From Ottelia alismoides (taxonomy: Eukaryota > Streptophyta > Magnoliopsida > Alismatales > Hydrocharitaceae): a stretch of DNA of 64,000 bases. The DNA lies in assembly GCA_037367405.1 (NCBI GenBank), contig JAZKJV010009623.1, positions 403,905 through 467,904 on the forward strand, written 5' to 3'. The position numbers were made by a program, and so were the translations under genes. Positions within the stretch are counted from its first letter, which is position 1; every line of letters begins with the position of its first letter. Of the stretch, positions 50,950-61,361 are shown one piece after another. Under the pieces are notes generated by a model. It did not search any database. It was not told the origin of the DNA and was given only the letters and a program-made list of their open reading frames with translations.

Positions 50950-52635
50950 CATGAAAAATACATGTGTCATTTACTTTGTATAGATAAGTACACGCATATG
51001 AATTTAAGACCGTGTAAGTTTGTTGTATCTTGTTGCTCATTTCAAATTATCCAAAACTCTTTTTTCTTGGCAAGTTCATTCAATTGAATTCATATGTTTG
51101 GTAACATTGTCAGTTGATGTAATTAAATAAAAAGAATCTTTCCATGAATATTTAAGGTAAAAAAGCAGTTTGACTTTAATTTTCTATACATAGTCCGACT
51201 ACTTATTCTACTGGGATTGTAGTAGCGCAGTGAGGATAATATATTTTTTGGATGTATACCTCATTCCTATGTAGAACCTAGCAAAGTTCATTATTTACCA
51301 TTTCCCAGCTCACGTAAAGAGGCACAACGATAATGGAACTTGGATTAAGGAATATTTAATTTGTGGAAAGACTTATTTTCTTACTTTGCACATGATTTAT
51401 CACTGGTGTATGGAACATAGTGAGCCTTGATTTAATGGAAAACGTATTCAACCCCTTTTCGAGGAGTGGTCAAGGAAGAATTCCAATATTCGATCTTGTA
51501 CTCTCTTAGTTACTTGTAATTCTATCCTTGAATTTCCTTATTTTTATACCTATTGATCCCCTTGATCTATGCTTTTGTATATTTATCTTTGATGTATCCA
51601 ATGTTCAATAGGTTAGTATGCAGTATTCATTCGATCGAGCGGTTTGAAGCGACTAATAGGATATGCATGTTATGTGATTTGTATTATTTTAATAAAAGAT
51701 ATCAAAGAAATATATTTAATTATGGTGTCAGAGAACAAAAAAAATCACATGTTTCCTTTAGATTTCGATACATGCTTTAAAAATCCATCTATAGATATCA
51801 AAAAAGGGATCACAACCAAAAAGCTACTTATTTCCTATAGATGCCAAAAATACGTTCCCTAATGAAGAATGTGCAAATATATAAACCAACTTATAATATA
51901 ATTCATCTTAAAAAGTGATAACTAGAATATCTTCAGAGCTTTTTGAATCACTCATAAATTCTTCTTTCTCATCCAAAATTGGCAAAGCTTCTGCATTTCT
52001 CTAACTCTACCTATGTTCAATAAATTCTTCTTGCCCTACTTGCTTCAGCAACCAAGTTCCACACGAGCCTTGATCCTTGGAAGATTTCTTCTTCACTGGC
52101 ACCAAGCTGATCCTTAACATACACCCTGTCTTTTGAAATAAATGGATATCTCCCCTTTAGAAATTGACGATCCTTCAGCTTGAATTGAATTCACAAAACA
52201 TACAATCCCTTGGTTTTAAGTTTGTTTCTTTTTGAGTGTGAATCTATATTACGAGAATTTAAAATCAATCAACGATAATTTATAATGACTAAACGAATGT
52301 TTTAAGTTATACATACAGATGGTGACATTTATATTGTTATAAATGAGCTCCAATTCCTCTCACATCAAGAAGAAGAAGAAGATGTCAACTTCAGAATTCT
52401 CAAAGCCATTATTTTCAAATATAGTGTATTAGAACCATATAGCAACCACCAATCAGCTATAAGATATATTAAACAATGAACTTCTTCTACAAATATTATA
52501 TAAAATTTAGTTAATTTATAAAAAAATTTTAAGTCAATAGTATGTTTAAAATATATTATCTAGATCGAAGTCATCATCATTGGTGAATCTTTCTCTAATA
52601 ACTAATGGCTTTCCAAATACTTCTCCACTTCAACT
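50540..52635. other. Unassigned intergenic sequence with a microsatellite
   Basis: A compound (AT)n(GT)n microsatellite occupies 50914-50949. Frames at 51553-51862 (72-75 codons) have no recognisable motif, and the surrounding sequence is A/T-rich. No element ends were identified. Confidence 0.4.
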
Positions 52636-52640
52636 CATGA

Positions 52641-52901
52641 TACCGTTCATCTTCGCCTTCTCCTTCTTCCATGTATCCTCCGCCATCCATGGGAGACCCT
52701 TACTCGTGGTCGGTTCCACCTCAACCCGATTATGAAGTCAGGACTTCGACTGACTTCTCCACTTCTTCGCATTTCCCACCTACTCCATATTCTAATACTC
52801 CGGATCCACTTCCATCTTGGGCTGACTGTCCTTATTCTCGAGAGCTTGCTGGAATTAAAGAACCGAATGAAGAGCAAGCCACTGCTGAGATATATGATTG
52901 A
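52641..52901 (+). CDS. Short Pro/Ser/Tyr-rich open frame, unknown
   Basis: Open from just after a stop near 52638 to the TGA at 52899-52901, with its first ATG at 52671 (76 codons: MYPPPSMGDPYSWSVPP...). It is rich in Pro, Ser, Tyr and Asp and has the look of a disordered protein tail. The next bases stay open in the same frame after the stop (QNYVPPYTSFSPQ) up to a possible donor at 52940, so it may be an exon with a premature stop. It lies beside, and on the opposite strand to, the hAT transposase relic. No family is recognised. Confidence 0.3.
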   Translation, partial: YRSSSPSPSSMYPPPSMGDPYSWSVPPQPDYEVRTSTDFSTSSHFPPTPYSNTPDPLPSWADCPYSRELAGIKEPNEEQATAEIYD

Positions 52902-52936
52902 CAGAATTATGTGCCCCCATACACTTCATTCTCACC

Positions 52937-53173
52937 TCAAGTAAGAACCAGAAAACAATTTACAGATACATAACCTGACTTGTCCTTAGGGCATACGAAC
53001 TCTCTCTTCTTGATGGCATCCGGAACCCCCAACTCATGGTTAAAACACTCTAAGCATTCCATAAAACCAACAATGACAAATCTATAATTAGAAATTGCAT
53101 CGATGTGTTTGTAAAAATAACAGGGATTGAAATAGGAAGCTGCATGATGGAGGGGACTATTCAATCTTCCTTT
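52937..53173 (-). pseudogene. hAT transposase relic, C-terminal side of the split
   Basis: Read on the minus strand from the copia junction: GRLNSPLHHAASYFNPCYFY, then ...FMECLECF..ELGVPDAIKKRE. The SPLHxAAxYxNPxYFY block is the hallmark of the region ahead of the C-terminal dimerisation segment in plant hAT/DUF659-type transposases and the host proteins derived from them. The copia element cuts the frame at the CCTTT target site (53169-53173). The rest of the protein continues on the far side of that element at 63883-64000. The frame stops at 52937, before the dimerisation domain would be complete. Confidence 0.7.
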
Positions 53174-55697
53174 TGTTAGCAATGTGAGCCCGAGGCGAAC
53201 CATTCCTACAATAAATGTTATTGTAATATATGATTTATCAATAAAAGTTATTTATTTTGTTTCACTCCCTTTCTGATATTGAATGAATGAATGCACTATA
53301 AGGTCTCTCTGTACAATAAGGGTTATGTACCATGGCCAACTTGATAATCATACAACTGTTGATTCAATGATTGAATCATAGAGGCTGATGCTTGGATGAA
53401 TATCTAAGGAGTTAGATAGAGGACTCATCAAGCATCATCAATGATTAACAAGTAGTGATCTCCAGTCTGAGTGGGAGATGGCAATCCCATCTCATTAGAC
53501 TGATATCTGATCGACCTCTTGATGCAGGTCCTCTGCATAGGAATATTGATTCAGAGGTATCAGATTAGTTGAGTCAATGAGTTGACTTAACGAGATCGAG
53601 ATAACCAAAGACCTATGATGAATACTGTCACATCACAGGCAAACATCCTCTGACCAGAGACAGATATATTACTATATGTCTGAGCATGTACATTTGGCAT
53701 ACCAATAGGTTGATGACCTAATCAAGGTCTATACACCGGCGAGCTGGTGTGCATGTAAGGGCATATGAGTAATATGATCTCTCAAAGGGATCATACAGGT
53801 TCACTTGTGAACCGGGAGACATGAGCTCACTCATGAGGTATTGGGATTGACCAAATTCCATGCATGGTCATCATGCTTTAGAAGCATGATATGAATTTGA
53901 AGGTATGATATATGCTTTGTGAAAGCATATGATCTGTACCATATCCCAAGGACCAAGATTGAGAAACTTAATGATCAGACTATGAAGATGACAGTGTAAA
54001 AGTGATCTTTATCTTCATGATGATCATGAGTCTTCTAGTATGCAGGATGTGCAGGTATTGGGAACACCTGAAGGGTGATTTGATCATAAACGATTGTATA
54101 ACCATGACGCTTCCATTCCGAGGGAGTGATGAAACAGGTCTGGATTTTAGTGACTCCTCTCATCAGAGAAGTGACCTAATCTTAGTCCATTTACTGGACA
54201 TTGATCTGAATGAGATTCAGATGCAGTGAGAAGATTAGGTATACGGTCTTGATTTAATCAAGCATCTGTGAGAGGTCCATGGGATCTGGATTTGAGATGT
54301 GATCTCAATATCCAAGTCACTATACGTGGAACAATACAATCGCCCTGTCCTTATCTCCAAGTATCTGAGGAGAAATAGCATTGTTCTTAAATGATTTAAG
54401 AACAATTCTATAAGATCTAAGCAAAGAGAAGTTGATAATTAAATGTGATTTAATTATCACGATGTATGAGAAATTATCCAATATAATTAAATGTGATTTA
54501 ATTATTATGGATAAGAATAATGTGGATAGTAATATCCAATTATTCATCATATATTATAAATGTGATTTATAATGTATTAGAGAGAGTTAAATATAATTTA
54601 TATTAGTAGATTAATTATTAATGTGTATTGGATACACATTGTCTAACTAATTGAAAATGTAAATTACATTTTGTTTTGGGTTGTGAATATGATTCACAAT
54701 ATTCCAATGTCAAGATTGCAATATTCCCAAAATTAATTGAGAATTATTTTGGTGAATTAAAATATCAACAAATTTTTGTTGGAAAATAAGTAGAGAGAAA
54801 ATCAAGGAGATATGCAATCTCATGGGAATCATGAGATTGCACTCCTCATTAGGAATGAGGGGGGCGGCACACAATTCCCTTGGGGAATTGGTGGCCGTCC
54901 CCTCTTCCATATGAGGAGAGTATCTCCTTTGCCTTCTCTCTCCTTATTTGATTGATTTAAATTTGGTATTAATATTTATTTGATTTATCAAATATATTTT
55001 TATCAAATTAAATCACAAGTTGTTGGTTTTTACCAACAACAATCTTGACCATTGGATTGATATAAATCAATCTCAACCATTGATTTTATATGACACATGG
55101 ATTGAGATCCATGGATCCCAAAACCCTATAAATAGAGAGGCATACTTGGCTCTCTCTTTACATGCTATTGTAGCACTCTTCTCTCTCTCTCTTTCTCCGT
55201 ACTCGACAGCCCTCTCTCCCCCTCCTTCTTGGTGGCCGTCCACCTTGGTGGAGAGAATCGTCGTCGCCCGCGCCCTCGTGCTACCGCTTCGACGCTCTGC
55301 GGTTCTTCGTCTACTTCGAGTGCTTCGCCCACGAAGGAGACGTTCGATCTCGTGCGACGAGATCAGGAGCAACCGTTCTTGGATCAACTTTTTGGATTGT
55401 GAGGACTACACGGTTCATCCCCACGCTCGCAAGCGATCTCTTCGACGATCGGACTTGAGACAGGAGGTCTCTTCTCTTAGAGACTCGATCAACCACGCTT
55501 CAAGAGGTATTGCATTATACTTGTTGTGGTTATAGATGAAACGATCCGAGAATTGTTCTTGGATCATGTGGTTTCATCGAATAAAATTTTTTAAATTCCG
55601 CTGCACCGAACAACTAGTACGACTAGTCGTTCTTCGTCGTATCCAATACGACGCTCACGCTTCCGTGATGCGCTTAAGGATTTATCCATATCCTTCA
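53174..55697 (+). mobile_element. Young copia element, left LTR
   Basis: 2524 bp, tgttagcaatg to atatccttca. The U3 part carries palindromes 54434-54444/54448-54458 (11 bp perfect) and 54483-54492/54496-54505, a fold-back catctcatg-type arm pair near 54812-54839, and a gttgttggt/accaacaac hairpin (about 55019-55041). These are followed by the TATA box ctataaatag at 55124-55133 and a CT-rich then CG-rich leader. The 171-codon frame at 55020-55535 lies over R/U5 and is also present in the other LTR. I regard it as non-coding. Confidence 0.95.
55124..55133 (+). promoter_or_regulatory. LTR TATA box
   Basis: ctataaatag, preceded by the conserved gttgttggt hairpin and followed about 30 bases later by a CT-rich leader, where transcription should begin. 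An identical copy is in the right LTR at about 63311-63320. The old copy has ctatata at the same place. Confidence 0.75.
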
Positions 55698-55699
55698 AG

Positions 55700-55715
55700 T
55701 GGTATCAGAGCCAGG
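55700..55715 (+). promoter_or_regulatory. Primer-binding site (initiator tRNA-Met)
   Basis: tggtatcagagccagg, two bases after the left LTR. It is complementary to the 3' end of plant initiator tRNA-Met, the usual copia primer. Confidence 0.93.
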
Positions 55716-57431
55716 TCGATGGTTTCGAATAGTGATTCGCTAACCGAGGACGACTTGGGTTCGTTGAGGTCGCGAAAGTTTTCATCGCATTTGATTTCGC
55801 AGATCTGTTTAGTAAATAAATTCGGCACTGTTTAAATTGTTTAAACACGAATTTAATAGTTGGATTTTGTTCCCCATTAAATAAGGAAACCATAAGATCT
55901 GAGTTTGCGTAAATCGGATTTCGTATGCTTGAGATATGGTCGTTTTAATGAACATGTATGCACTGTTGCGGGAACTGTGAATCTGAACGTGATTAAGATG
56001 TTAATTACTGTTTAGACTTGCCTCGAAATGCATGAAACATCACTTAGGTTCTGTCCTAAATCAAATTAGCAAACTTTAGAAATTGACTTTGCTTAATTTG
56101 GATTTAATATGATTGAGATATGCTAATTTTAGTAAGTAGGGGTCACTGCTGAAATTGCTTTCCTAATCAAGAACCATGTAATTGTCAATTAATGAAATTA
56201 ATTGTTAATTTCGAGAAATAATTATGGAAAATATTTGTGAAATATTAGAAGATGATTATTTCCTTAATTGACTTGGCCCCAACCAATTAGTTGATTATAT
56301 TTGATCTAAACCATAATTGGAATCACAATCATCAAACTCTATGCTTGAATAGGATTGGGAATTTGTCTAGCAAATTTCCTTATAATCAAAATTGTTTTGA
56401 TTACTATATGGTATAATTTCGGTTGAAGAACCGATGATCATCTCAAGTACAAATTAATCAATTTGGCATTATCCTTTCCCGAGGCGGATATGGTGTCTAG
56501 TCGGGGATCGCTGGGGTAGCGGGTTGCAACGTATGCGGTCCGTCCCACTCCCGCCGGTACTGGCCATGACAGCGGGTAGGGCCGGATAATGTCCGAATGA
56601 TTAAGATGTATTTTTTCTAATTATTAAAATACGAATTAATACGTACTTTGAGAATAATACCATATATATATTCAAGCATAAAATTAAGTTTGATTGATTG
56701 AATTGGATTGATAATTAATTTAATATGATTAAGTTAATTATATCCAATTGAAAATACTCTAATATGATTAGAGTTAATAATTCCCTTGGAAGAATTAATT
56801 ATATGAATGTGATTCATAGTAATTAATTAAATTTGAATAAGAGATGGAGGATCACATAAGTGACATCCATGGTCTCCCGTCAAGGCGAAGGGTTTCGTCG
56901 CCAAATATTATGTGTGGGAGACGCCTGTCCGAAGTGACAGCTCCCGCATATGATCCGTTTGGATCGGGCTCGTCGCTTCTCGAAAGAGTAAGGACGTATG
57001 CGTAGTGACCCCAATATCGGGTCCTCATATTATTGGGGCGATATTGGATAGCACATAGCGAGTTGTATTCCTGTTGACGGTTGGTTCAATTAATGACGAG
57101 TCAACATCACCTTAGGGGTGGTGGGCTCGGGTATTAAAGACCGAATTGGGAAATGCAAGTTGGACTTGCAAGGCGGAATGTGTTCCCGCTTCTCTTTATT
57201 GGAGTCATAGGTTCTCATATTATTGAGATATGACAAAGATAAAGAGGAGATCCCAGTTCTTGCTTGAGATATATCGGTAAGTATATCTCCTACTTTGAAA
57301 GTGAATAAGGGAATAAACTTTCATAAGTTGACATAGCAAGACTAATTTGATTTAAAAATGCCTTAATCAAATATCATAAAATTGAATATATGATTCTATG
57401 TTCTAATATAGTGCATTCTCAATTTCAGAAA
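55716..57431 (+). other. Long untranslated leader of the young copia element
   Basis: 1.7 kb with no coding frame between the primer-binding site and gag. The block 56480-56590 (gaggcggatatggtgtctagtcggggat...ctgacagcgggtaggg) and the block 56845-57200 (ccatggtctcccgtcaaggcgaaggg..., ...ttggacttgcaaggcggaatg) are much better conserved in the old copy (34088-34200, 34475-34800) than the sequence around them. They may hold packaging or structural signals (inference). Confidence 0.6.
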
Positions 57432-57511
57432 ATGAAGGCCATGAACCCACTGAGCAGGCTTCTGGAGGTCAACCAATTGACCGGACCAAATTACTCGGAT
57501 GGATCCGTAAT

Positions 57512-58702
57512 TTGGAGCTTGTGCTTTCGGCAGAGCGCATCAGCTATGTGCTCTCTGAAAACAAACTCGAAAACCCTAAATCTAAGGAAGATAAAGCATA
57601 TAGTGACAAGTATGATGAAGATCATGTCTTGGCTAGATGCTACATCTTGGGTTCTCTCTCCAATGTTCTTCAGAAACAACATGTGGAGATGAGTACTTGC
57701 CAGGATATCATGCAGAATCTAAAGGATATGTTTGGTGATATTAACCGCACCCAGCGGTACAATGTTATGAAAGAACTAGTTCGCTGCAAGATGCAGGAAG
57801 GGACTTCGGTCCATGAACACGTACTCAAAATGTTTCGGTACTTGTCAGAGCTGGAGACTCTAGGGGTAACGATGGATGCAGACATGCAATCTGATTTCAT
57901 TCTGCTGTCATTGCCCAAATCTTTCAATAACTTTGTGGTGTCATTCCACATGAATAAGTTGGAACTGACAAATGCTGGGTTTCTTGCTGCATTAAAGTCT
58001 GCAGAAAACGTAATGAAGAAAGATGGTCCCACTGGCACTGCAATGGTTGCACAGGTCAAAAGGAAGCGCGGTCGGAAGCAAGGTTCTCGGAAGGGCCCGG
58101 CCCAGAAGAGAAAGAAGAAGGGACAAAGTGTTGGCTCATCTTCCAATGCATCCACTTTAATGGCGTCAAAGAAAACCGACGTCTGTCACCACTGCAAGAA
58201 GTCGGGGCACTGGAGGCGTAATTGCCCGGATTACCTGAAGTCGGTCGACAAAGGTAAAGCCCCAGCAGGTATGAAATCTACTTTTATCATTGAAACCAGC
58301 TTTCTCGTCGGACGAGAAGGAAGTTGGGTTGTTGATTCTAGTGCTTCTGTTCATGTATGCAATTTGTTGCATTTGTTTCAGGAAACTAGAAAGCTTGAAG
58401 AAGGGGAGATAGTCATCCAGATGGGATCTGATGCAAGTGTTGCAGCAGTCGCCGTCGGGACTTGTCGACTATCATTATCTAGTGGTAGAGTCCTAGTACT
58501 TAAAGAGTGTCTTTATGTACCTGAAGTCAGAAAGAATTTAATATCTGTATCTAAGCTAGTTAGACGTGGATATTCATTCCTATTTTGTAATAAATTAGTC
58601 ATAAATCATTATGATAAATATATTGTAGAGGGTATTTTGACTTCTGGAGGACTCTATGAATTGTGCATTAATGAGCATGTCATTGAATGTTACAACCACT
58701 AA
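57512..58702 (+). CDS. Copia gag and protease (frameshifted at N-terminus)
   Basis: Gag forms the particle and the protease cuts the polyprotein. The 396-codon frame holds a copia gag core (residues 20-180), a basic segment (about 185-215), a zinc knuckle CHHCKKSGHWRRNC at 225-238 (58184-58225), and the protease active-site region WVVDSSASVHVC with D275 at 58334. The true gag start is upstream at 57432 (MKAMNPLSRLL) in another frame. One base appears to be missing near 57,500, so the first 25 or so residues are out of frame. The protease triad reads DSS instead of the usual DSG/DTG, which would be expected to impair it. The frame ends at 58702 through a second shift before the integrase. Confidence 0.9.
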   Translation: MELVLSAERISYVLSENKLENPKSKEDKAYSDKYDEDHVLARCYILGSLSNVLQKQHVEMSTCQDIMQNLKDMFGDINRTQRYNVMKELVRCKMQEGTSVHEHVLKMFRYLSELETLGVTMDADMQSDFILLSLPKSFNNFVVSFHMNKLELTNAGFLAALKSAENVMKKDGPTGTAMVAQVKRKRGRKQGSRKGPAQKRKKKGQSVGSSSNASTLMASKKTDVCHHCKKSGHWRRNCPDYLKSVDKGKAPAGMKSTFIIETSFLVGREGSWVVDSSASVHVCNLLHLFQETRKLEEGEIVIQMGSDASVAAVAVGTCRLSLSSGRVLVLKECLYVPEVRKNLISVSKLVRRGYSFLFCNKLVINHYDKYIVEGILTSGGLYELCINEHVIECYNH

Positions 58703-58874
58703 TAAAAACCCTAAAAGATCCAGGAGTAATATAAATCATTCAAACATGATTTGGCATCAAAGGCTTGGTCATTTATCTGTTGATAGGATCAATAGATTGA
58801 TAAAGGATGGACCTTTGGATTTCTACAGGTTCAGTCTTTACCTACCTGTGAACATTGTATTCAAGGTAAAATGA
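58656..58874 (+). CDS. Copia GAG-pre-integrase segment (zinc-binding N-terminus of integrase), out of frame with both neighbours
   Basis: Carries MIWHQRLGHLSVDRINRL (WHQRLGH at 58752-58772), the start of the HHCC zinc-binding domain of copia integrase. The CC half (LPTCEHCIQGK, about 58835-58870) is in the frame of the following segment, so a frameshift lies between 58,790 and 58,835. A further shift, in 58,656-58,702, separates it from the protease frame. Both look like single-base changes. Confidence 0.85.
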   Translation: MNCALMSMSLNVTTTNKNPKRSRSNINHSNMIWHQRLGHLSVDRINRLIKDGPLDFYRFSLYLPVNIVFKVK

Positions 58875-61081
58875 CTAGGATGCCTTTCCGTAACAAGGTT
58901 ACAAGATGTGAAGGTATTATTGACCTAATACATACTGATGTATGCGGTCCCTTCAGTACCGCGACTCGAAATGGATATCGATATTATTTGATGTTTATTG
59001 ATGACCATTCGCGATACGGGTTTATCTTCCTATTACGTCATAAGTCTGAAACCTTTGAAAAGTTCAAAGAGTTCAAGGTTTTGGTTGAGAACCAAACCAA
59101 TAGGAAGATTAAACGAATTCGATCTGATCGAGGTGGCGAGTACCTATCAGATGAATTTAAGGAATACCTTAAAGAGAATGGAATTATTTTCAATCTCACT
59201 CCTCCTGGAACTCCCCAACTTAATGGTGTTGCTGAAAGACGCAGCAGAACCATCATGGATATGGTTCGTTCAATGATGAGCAAAGCACATTTACCACTTA
59301 GTTTCTGGAGATATGCAGTAGAGACTGCAATATATATCCTGAATAAGATTCCTAGCAAATCTGTACCTAAGACTCCTCATGAGCTATGGTATGGAACCAA
59401 ACCTAGTGTTAATCACTTGAGGGTTTGGGGTTGCTTGGTCCATGCAAAGAATGTGGATGCAAGTAAGCTAGAATCTCGCTCTCGTGAGTGCTACTTCATT
59501 GGGTATGTTAAAGATGGTATTGGATACCAACTTTATGACCCTGAGACCCAAAAGGTTTTTGTCTCTAGAGATGTGAAATTTCTAGAGGATGATTTTCTTA
59601 AAGGTCAAGACAAAAGTGAAGTAGAGGAACTCATTGAGTCCCCTGAGGACTCTGAGCTTCCTGAACCAGAAACTGAAGAAGTAAATAAAGATGAAACACC
59701 CATACCTCTTCGAAAGAGTTCGAGGGTGGTTGCACCACCTGAGAGGTATGGATTCCATGTGTCAAGTGAAACTGACAATGATCCTACTTTATTTGATGAA
59801 GCACTCACGGATCATGACATGGATAGATGGATGCTAGCAATGAAGTCAGAAATTGACTCCATGCATAAGAATGGTGTATGGACCCTAGAGGATCCACCTA
59901 AAGGGGAAAAACCCATTGGGTGCAAATGGATCTTCAAGAGAAAGAGGGGGCCTGATGGGAAAGTAGAGACTTTCAAGGCACGGCTCGTAGCCAAGGGCTA
60001 CACACAGAGAGAAGGCATCGACTACGATGAGACGTTCTCTCCTGTGGCTATGCTTAAATCCATCAGGGCATTGCTAGCTATAGCTGCATATCTTGACTAC
60101 AACATCTGGCAGATGGACGTCAAGACGGCTTTCCTCAATGGATACCTCGAGGAGGACATCTACATGGAGCAGCCCCAGGGCTTCATGATTGAGGATGGCA
60201 AAGTATGCAAGCTGAAGAAATCCATCTATGGGATCAAGCAAGCTTCTCGTAGCTGGAACATCAGATTTGACGAAACCATAAAGAGTTATGATTTTGTGCA
60301 GAATCCTGATGAACCTTGTGTATACAAGAAGCTTAGTGGGAGCGCCATTGTGTTCATCGTGCTTTATGTAGATGACATCCTTATCATTGGGAATGATGCA
60401 GGGATGATGACCAATGTAAAGATTTGGCTGTCCCATACCTTTGAGATGAAAGATCTTGGAGAAGCCTCTTACATCTTGGGTCTGAAGCTGTTCAGAAACC
60501 GAGAGAAGAGGATATTGGGATTGTCACAACAAGGATACATTAAGAAGATTCTTGAACGATTCCGTATGGATAGTTCCAAGAAAGGATTCCTACCCTTGAG
60601 ACATGGTATCCACCTGTCTAAAGGAATGGCTCCTCAAACTGTTGAGGAAAAGAAGGCCATGGCTGGATGTCCATATGCATCAGCTGTAGGAAGCTTAATG
60701 TATGCCATGATGTGTACTAGGCCAGATATCTGCCATGCAGTGGGAGTGGTAAGTCGTTACCAATCCTGCTATGGAGAACAACACTGGAATGCGGTAAAGA
60801 ACGTATTCAAATATCTAAGATGGACGCAAGATTACATCTTGGTCTATGGAGATGGTGATCTCCAAGTCTTGGGATATACAGATTCTGACTTCCAATCGGA
60901 TATTGATGATCGAAAGTCGACATCAGGGTTTGTGTTCCTGTTGAACGGTGGTGCTGTGAGCTGGAGAAGCAAGAAGCAGGATACTACAGCAGATTCAACA
61001 ACAGAAGCCGATACATTGCCGCATCAGATGCTGCAAAGGAGGCGGTGTGGTTGCGCAAGTTCGTCCAGGAGCTTGGCGTAG
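58871..61081 (+). CDS. Copia integrase core, reverse transcriptase and RNase H (N-terminal part)
   Basis: 736 codons. The integrase catalytic residues are D23 (HTDVCGP), D86 (SDRGGEY) and E122 (NGVAERR), with 35 residues between the last two, the normal D,D35E spacing. RT starts at about residue 320 (WTLEDPPKGEKPIGCKWIFK), has MDVKTAFLNG, the catalytic YVDD at 499-502 (60365-60376) and LGLKL. RNase H starts at about residue 668 (YTDSDFQSD..DRKSTSG). The frame breaks near 61,005 inside RNase H, where one base seems to be lost after TTEA. The last 25 or so residues are therefore out-of-frame sequence. RT and integrase themselves look intact. Confidence 0.95.
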   Translation: MTRMPFRNKVTRCEGIIDLIHTDVCGPFSTATRNGYRYYLMFIDDHSRYGFIFLLRHKSETFEKFKEFKVLVENQTNRKIKRIRSDRGGEYLSDEFKEYLKENGIIFNLTPPGTPQLNGVAERRSRTIMDMVRSMMSKAHLPLSFWRYAVETAIYILNKIPSKSVPKTPHELWYGTKPSVNHLRVWGCLVHAKNVDASKLESRSRECYFIGYVKDGIGYQLYDPETQKVFVSRDVKFLEDDFLKGQDKSEVEELIESPEDSELPEPETEEVNKDETPIPLRKSSRVVAPPERYGFHVSSETDNDPTLFDEALTDHDMDRWMLAMKSEIDSMHKNGVWTLEDPPKGEKPIGCKWIFKRKRGPDGKVETFKARLVAKGYTQREGIDYDETFSPVAMLKSIRALLAIAAYLDYNIWQMDVKTAFLNGYLEEDIYMEQPQGFMIEDGKVCKLKKSIYGIKQASRSWNIRFDETIKSYDFVQNPDEPCVYKKLSGSAIVFIVLYVDDILIIGNDAGMMTNVKIWLSHTFEMKDLGEASYILGLKLFRNREKRILGLSQQGYIKKILERFRMDSSKKGFLPLRHGIHLSKGMAPQTVEEKKAMAGCPYASAVGSLMYAMMCTRPDICHAVGVVSRYQSCYGEQHWNAVKNVFKYLRWTQDYILVYGDGDLQVLGYTDSDFQSDIDDRKSTSGFVFLLNGGAVSWRSKKQDTTADSTTEADTLPHQMLQRRRCGCASSSRSLA

Positions 61082-61308
61082 TGTCCTCTGATACTCCCAT
61101 CCCGCTACTCTGTGATAACATAGGAGCCATTGCCCAGGCGAAGGAACCCAGATGGCATCAGAAGAGCAAGCACGTAGAAAGAAAATACCACATCATTCGG
61201 GAGATTCAAAAGCGTGGTGACATCATCATCACCAAGGTGGCCTCCGCCGACAACGTTGCTGATCCTCTTACCAAACCTCTGACACAGAAGATTTTGACCA
61301 GCATGTAA
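61045..61308 (+). CDS. Copia RNase H C-terminal part (after frameshift)
   Basis: Continues the RNase H domain in a new frame: WLRKFVQELG, LLCDNIGAIAQAKEP, HVERKYHIIREI, and ending ADNVADPLTKPL..., the usual copia pol tail. It stops at 61308, about 50 bases before the right LTR. The ATG at 61045 is incidental, since this segment belongs to the same original polyprotein. Confidence 0.92.
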   Translation: MWLRKFVQELGVVSSDTPIPLLCDNIGAIAQAKEPRWHQKSKHVERKYHIIREIQKRGDIIITKVASADNVADPLTKPLTQKILTSM

Positions 61309-61349
61309 TGAGTATGGGTTTAAGGCTTGTTCCTGAATGGTTCTGAGGG

Positions 61350-61361
61350 CTAGTGGGAGAT
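61350..61361 (+). promoter_or_regulatory. Polypurine tract of the young copia element
   Basis: agtgggaga followed by a T directly precedes the right LTR. It is the presumed plus-strand primer. The old copy has agtgggata at the same place (38622-38630). Confidence 0.8.

Noticed and set aside
54002..54229. 75-codon frame repeated exactly at 62190-62417
   Set aside because: The identical copy is due to LTR duplication. It lies in U3 and has no known motif.
55020..55535. 171-codon frame in the young copia LTR, repeated at 63205-63720
   Set aside because: It overlaps the TATA box and the R/U5 leader. It is present twice only because the LTR is duplicated, and its differences do not favour synonymous sites.
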